Shown here piece after piece: positions 5,376 to 6,154 of a stretch of 6,154 nucleotides of DNA (position 1 is its first letter; each line of letters begins with the position of its first letter). Under the pieces are notes generated by a model, which saw only the letters and a program-made list of their open reading frames with translations, did not search any database and was not told the origin of the DNA. The translations under genes were made by a program, and so were the position numbers. The stretch lies in NCBI GenBank assembly GCA_019100305.1, contig JAHRHW010000278.1, forward strand, positions 1 to 6,154, in the 5' to 3' direction. Source of the stretch: Candidatus Thiodiazotropha taylori (lineage in GTDB: Bacteria > Pseudomonadota > Gammaproteobacteria > Chromatiales > Chromatiaceae).

Positions 5376-6154
5376 ATGACCATTCAGATCGACCTGAGCT
5401 CTCAATTCAACCTCCCCTCGGAACTCAACCTCTCCCTGGAGGAGGGCCGGATATACCTAAGCGACGAGCGCATGATCATGCTGCATATCGGCGCCATGGG
5501 CTCTCTGCGCAAGGAGCTGATCGAGACCCTGGGTATCGAACGGGCCCGGGGACTGTTGACCAGAATGGGTTATGCCTCCGGGGTGCGGGACGCCAAGCTG
5601 GCCCGTAAGCTGATGCCCAATGCATCGGATGAAGAGCTGATGCTGATGGGACCCAAACTCCATATGGTGGAAGGCATCGTCAAGGTCTCGCCAATCAAGA
5701 TCGATGTCGACATCGCCAATGGACGATATTTCGGCGATTTGATCTGGGAGCACTCCTACGAAGCAGACGTCCACATCGATCAATTCGGTGTGCACACTGA
5801 GTCAGTCTGCTGGACCCAAATCGGCTATGCCACCGGTTATACCAGTGAAATCGTCGGTCGCTTTATCCTATACAAGGAACCGGAATGCCGCGGTATGGGT
5901 GACCGTCACTGCCGAAACGTGGGCAAGCCGGTCGAGGACTGGGAAGGCGATGTGGAAGAGGACCTCAAATATTTCAATCCCGACCATATCGCGGATCAGC
6001 TACTCAAACTGCAAGAGGAAGTGGCCCATCTTCGCTACTCTCTCGACGAAGAGACCGCACCTGGCGATATGGTGGGTAGCGCTCCACCCTTTCTGAAAAC
6101 CTGTGAAATGCTGAAAAAGGCAGGTGAGAGCAATGTAACCGTATTACTGCTTGG
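5376..6154 (+). CDS. Sigma-54-dependent phenol-type regulator (DmpR/XylR/MopR family), 3' truncated by window
   Basis: The first 259 residues of a NtrC-class activator that senses aromatics directly. The XylR_N domain spans about residues 15-115, with the M-L-H-I-G-A-M...R-K-E-L and N-A-S-D-E-E-L segments. A V4R domain follows to about 185 and a linker to about 230. The AAA+ sigma-54 interaction domain begins at V-G-S-A-P-P-F and is cut at the first Gly of the Walker A motif. Aligned with MopR from memory at a constant offset of ten, the phenol contacts His106 and Trp134 correspond to His96 and Trp124, and the zinc ligands Cys155, Glu178, Cys181 and Cys189 to Cys145, Glu168, Cys171 and Cys179. 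A phenolic effector is thus likelier than toluene or xylene. The start at 5376 is the only option, since an in-frame TGA lies at 5364-5366. The ribosome binding site is weak, suggesting low expression. It is divergent from its probable target operon. Confidence 0.95.
   Translation, partial: MTIQIDLSSQFNLPSELNLSLEEGRIYLSDERMIMLHIGAMGSLRKELIETLGIERARGLLTRMGYASGVRDAKLARKLMPNASDEELMLMGPKLHMVEGIVKVSPIKIDVDIANGRYFGDLIWEHSYEADVHIDQFGVHTESVCWTQIGYATGYTSEIVGRFILYKEPECRGMGDRHCRNVGKPVEDWEGDVEEDLKYFNPDHIADQLLKLQEEVAHLRYSLDEETAPGDMVGSAPPFLKTCEMLKKAGESNVTVLLL

Noticed and set aside
5457..5795. 112-codon minus-strand open frame opposite the regulator
   Set aside because: It lies antisense to the well-supported XylR_N/V4R coding region, and its His/Gln/Asp-rich translation is typical of a shadow frame.

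Overview
This window looks like part of a chromosome from a proteobacterium, probably a gammaproteobacterium, that degrades aromatic compounds aerobically. That placement rests on protein style, moderate base composition and a sigma-54 regulator/promoter pair. I cannot name the genus. The core is a small aromatic ring-cleavage (meta-cleavage) gene set on the minus strand, divergent from a sigma-54-dependent aromatic-sensing regulator on the plus strand.

Layout, left to right. Positions 1-596 hold no gene I can support. Positions 597-1568 (+) encode an unrecognised exported protein, Gln/Asn/Tyr-rich, with a signal peptide. Positions 1569-1883 separate convergent genes and contain four inverted repeats; the first is a plausible terminator. 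The minus-strand cluster is transcribed from about 5040 down to 1884, in this order: XylT/DmpQ-type 2Fe-2S ferredoxin (4957-4607), catechol 2,3-dioxygenase (4547-3621), GlcG/HbpS-family protein (3621-3199, start overlapping the dioxygenase stop), 4-oxalocrotonate tautomerase (3044-2847) and a ketopantoate-reductase-family oxidoreductase (2834-1884). Positions 4958-5375 are the divergent control region. The regulator starts at 5376 and runs off the right edge just as its AAA+ domain begins.

How the parts fit. The regulator has a XylR_N/V4R sensor with the zinc-ligand and phenol-binding positions of the DmpR/MopR/PoxR group. It should bind a phenolic effector and activate sigma-54 RNA polymerase. 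A near-consensus -24/-12 element at 5048-5063 points at the ferredoxin-dioxygenase operon. An 80% A+T stretch follows upstream, with two near-identical 18-bp direct repeats containing TGATCA that are candidate activator sites. The dioxygenase opens catechol to 2-hydroxymuconic semialdehyde, the ferredoxin re-reduces the dioxygenase iron when it oxidises, and the tautomerase acts on 2-hydroxymuconate. The GlcG-like protein and the PanE-like reductase have no assigned step in the classical pathway and are the least explained parts. The usual dehydrogenase, decarboxylase, hydratase, aldolase and phenol hydroxylase genes are not in this window.
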